Positions 63,791 through 64,000 of a stretch of 64,000 nucleotides of DNA are shown piece after piece. Under the pieces are notes generated by a model. That model made no database searches. It saw only the letters and a list, made by a program, of their open reading frames with translations, and was not told the DNA's origin. Numbering within the stretch: the first letter of the stretch is position 1; every line of letters begins with the position of its first letter. The position numbers were made by a program, and so were the translations under genes. The DNA comes from Neisseriales bacterium (GTDB lineage Bacteria > Pseudomonadota > Gammaproteobacteria > Burkholderiales > UBA11063): the NCBI GenBank assembly GCA_008017155.1, contig SSGX01000009.1, positions 113,811-177,810 on the forward strand, given 5' to 3'.

Positions 63791-64000
63791 TATAATCTAT
63801 GGATGAAAAAAAGCCAATATATCCATAAAGAACATAACGTAAGCGTTTTGCTGTATCACCTAGTATTTCCCGCCAAATATAGGAGAGCAGTTTTGTCTGA
63901 GTCAGTAGACGAGGTTATTAAAAATACATGTTTGGAAATTGAGAAGCGCTACGAAATAGCGTTTATAGAAATAGGTAGTGATAAAGATCACATACATTTA
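63765..64000 (+). mobile_element. IS200/IS605-family element, left part
   Basis: A perfect subterminal hairpin CGCAG-CTTG-CTGCG (63771-63784) is followed after 18 bases by a TnpA-type transposase gene that continues past the window. Elements of this family lack terminal inverted repeats and carry such hairpins. The exact left boundary is not resolved; it lies a few bases before the hairpin. Confidence 0.8.
63803..64000 (+). CDS. tnpA: IS200-type Y1 transposase TnpA, 5' part
   Basis: 66 residues are visible before the window ends: MKKSQYIHKEHNVSVLLYHL, VFPAKYRRAVL and SDKDHIHL. The HNV-xxx-YHLVFxxKYRR opening and the DHIHL (HUH metal-binding pair) are diagnostic of IS200/IS605 TnpA, which cuts and joins single-stranded DNA with one tyrosine. 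The catalytic Tyr lies beyond the window. GG at 63801 is a poor ribosome site, as usual for these weakly expressed genes. Confidence 0.9.
   Translation, partial: MKKSQYIHKEHNVSVLLYHLVFPAKYRRAVLSESVDEVIKNTCLEIEKRYEIAFIEIGSDKDHIHL

Overview
The window is AT-rich chromosomal DNA of a Gram-negative bacterium. The gene set (heptose kinase, MurA, FtsB/FtsK, IbaG/BolA, the hemC-hemD-hemX-hemY run, TcdA, GspN, many lipoproteins) is typical of Beta/Gammaproteobacteria. My best guess is a low-GC relative of the Neisseriales, inferred from gene content only. Housekeeping genes are tightly packed and mostly on the + strand. They are interrupted by two accessory regions and by the start of an insertion sequence at the right edge.

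Region 1 (1-6209) is a defence cluster. It holds a partial small DNA-binding-type gene on the - strand, a two-subunit restriction-modification system (nuclease fused to N6-methylase, then a specificity subunit; layout like BcgI), an OLD-type ATPase-TOPRIM protein overlapping the specificity gene, and a solitary MNT-type nucleotidyltransferase.

Region 2 (6318-23904) is core genome: HAD phosphatase, serS, small exported proteins, ogt, dnaJ, a FucP-like sugar transporter, a YbjQ protein, a GspN-like protein, rlmB and tyrS. A divergent pair of secreted lipoprotein glycosidases follows (GH18 chitinase, GH15 glucoamylase), then a methyltransferase and rfaE1 on the - strand.

Region 3 (23923-38925) is an integrated element of about 15.0 kb that resembles P4-type satellites and phage-inducible islands. 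A 19-bp direct repeat (6-bp inverted arms around a 7-bp spacer) at both ends looks like the attachment core, and it contains the -10 box of rfaE1. A second direct repeat of 22 bp, just inside each end, looks like paired integrase arm sites. The element carries two tyrosine integrases, an AlpA-like regulator, a TOPRIM primase and DUF927-type helicase, two related helix-turn-helix proteins (one resembling Nu1-type small terminase), a BrnT/BrnA and a RelE-type toxin-antitoxin pair, a broken caspase-like gene, a candidate C4-type antisense RNA in front of an uncharacterised three-gene operon, and two matching iteron clusters. Several genes are unrecognisable.

Region 4 (39103-62571) returns to core genome: RsmI-like methylase, aroE, CaCA exchanger, tcdA, a geranylgeranyl-reductase-like flavoprotein, ftsB, an ABC exporter, ibaG, murA, an RND adaptor, rpsO-pnp, ald, a SpoU methylase, hemCDXY, ftsK and polA (apparently without a working proofreading site). 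Region 5 (62619-64000) has a structured leader with a 56-residue gene missed by length cut-offs, and a lipoprotein gene cut off by an IS200/IS605-type element whose transposase runs out of the window.
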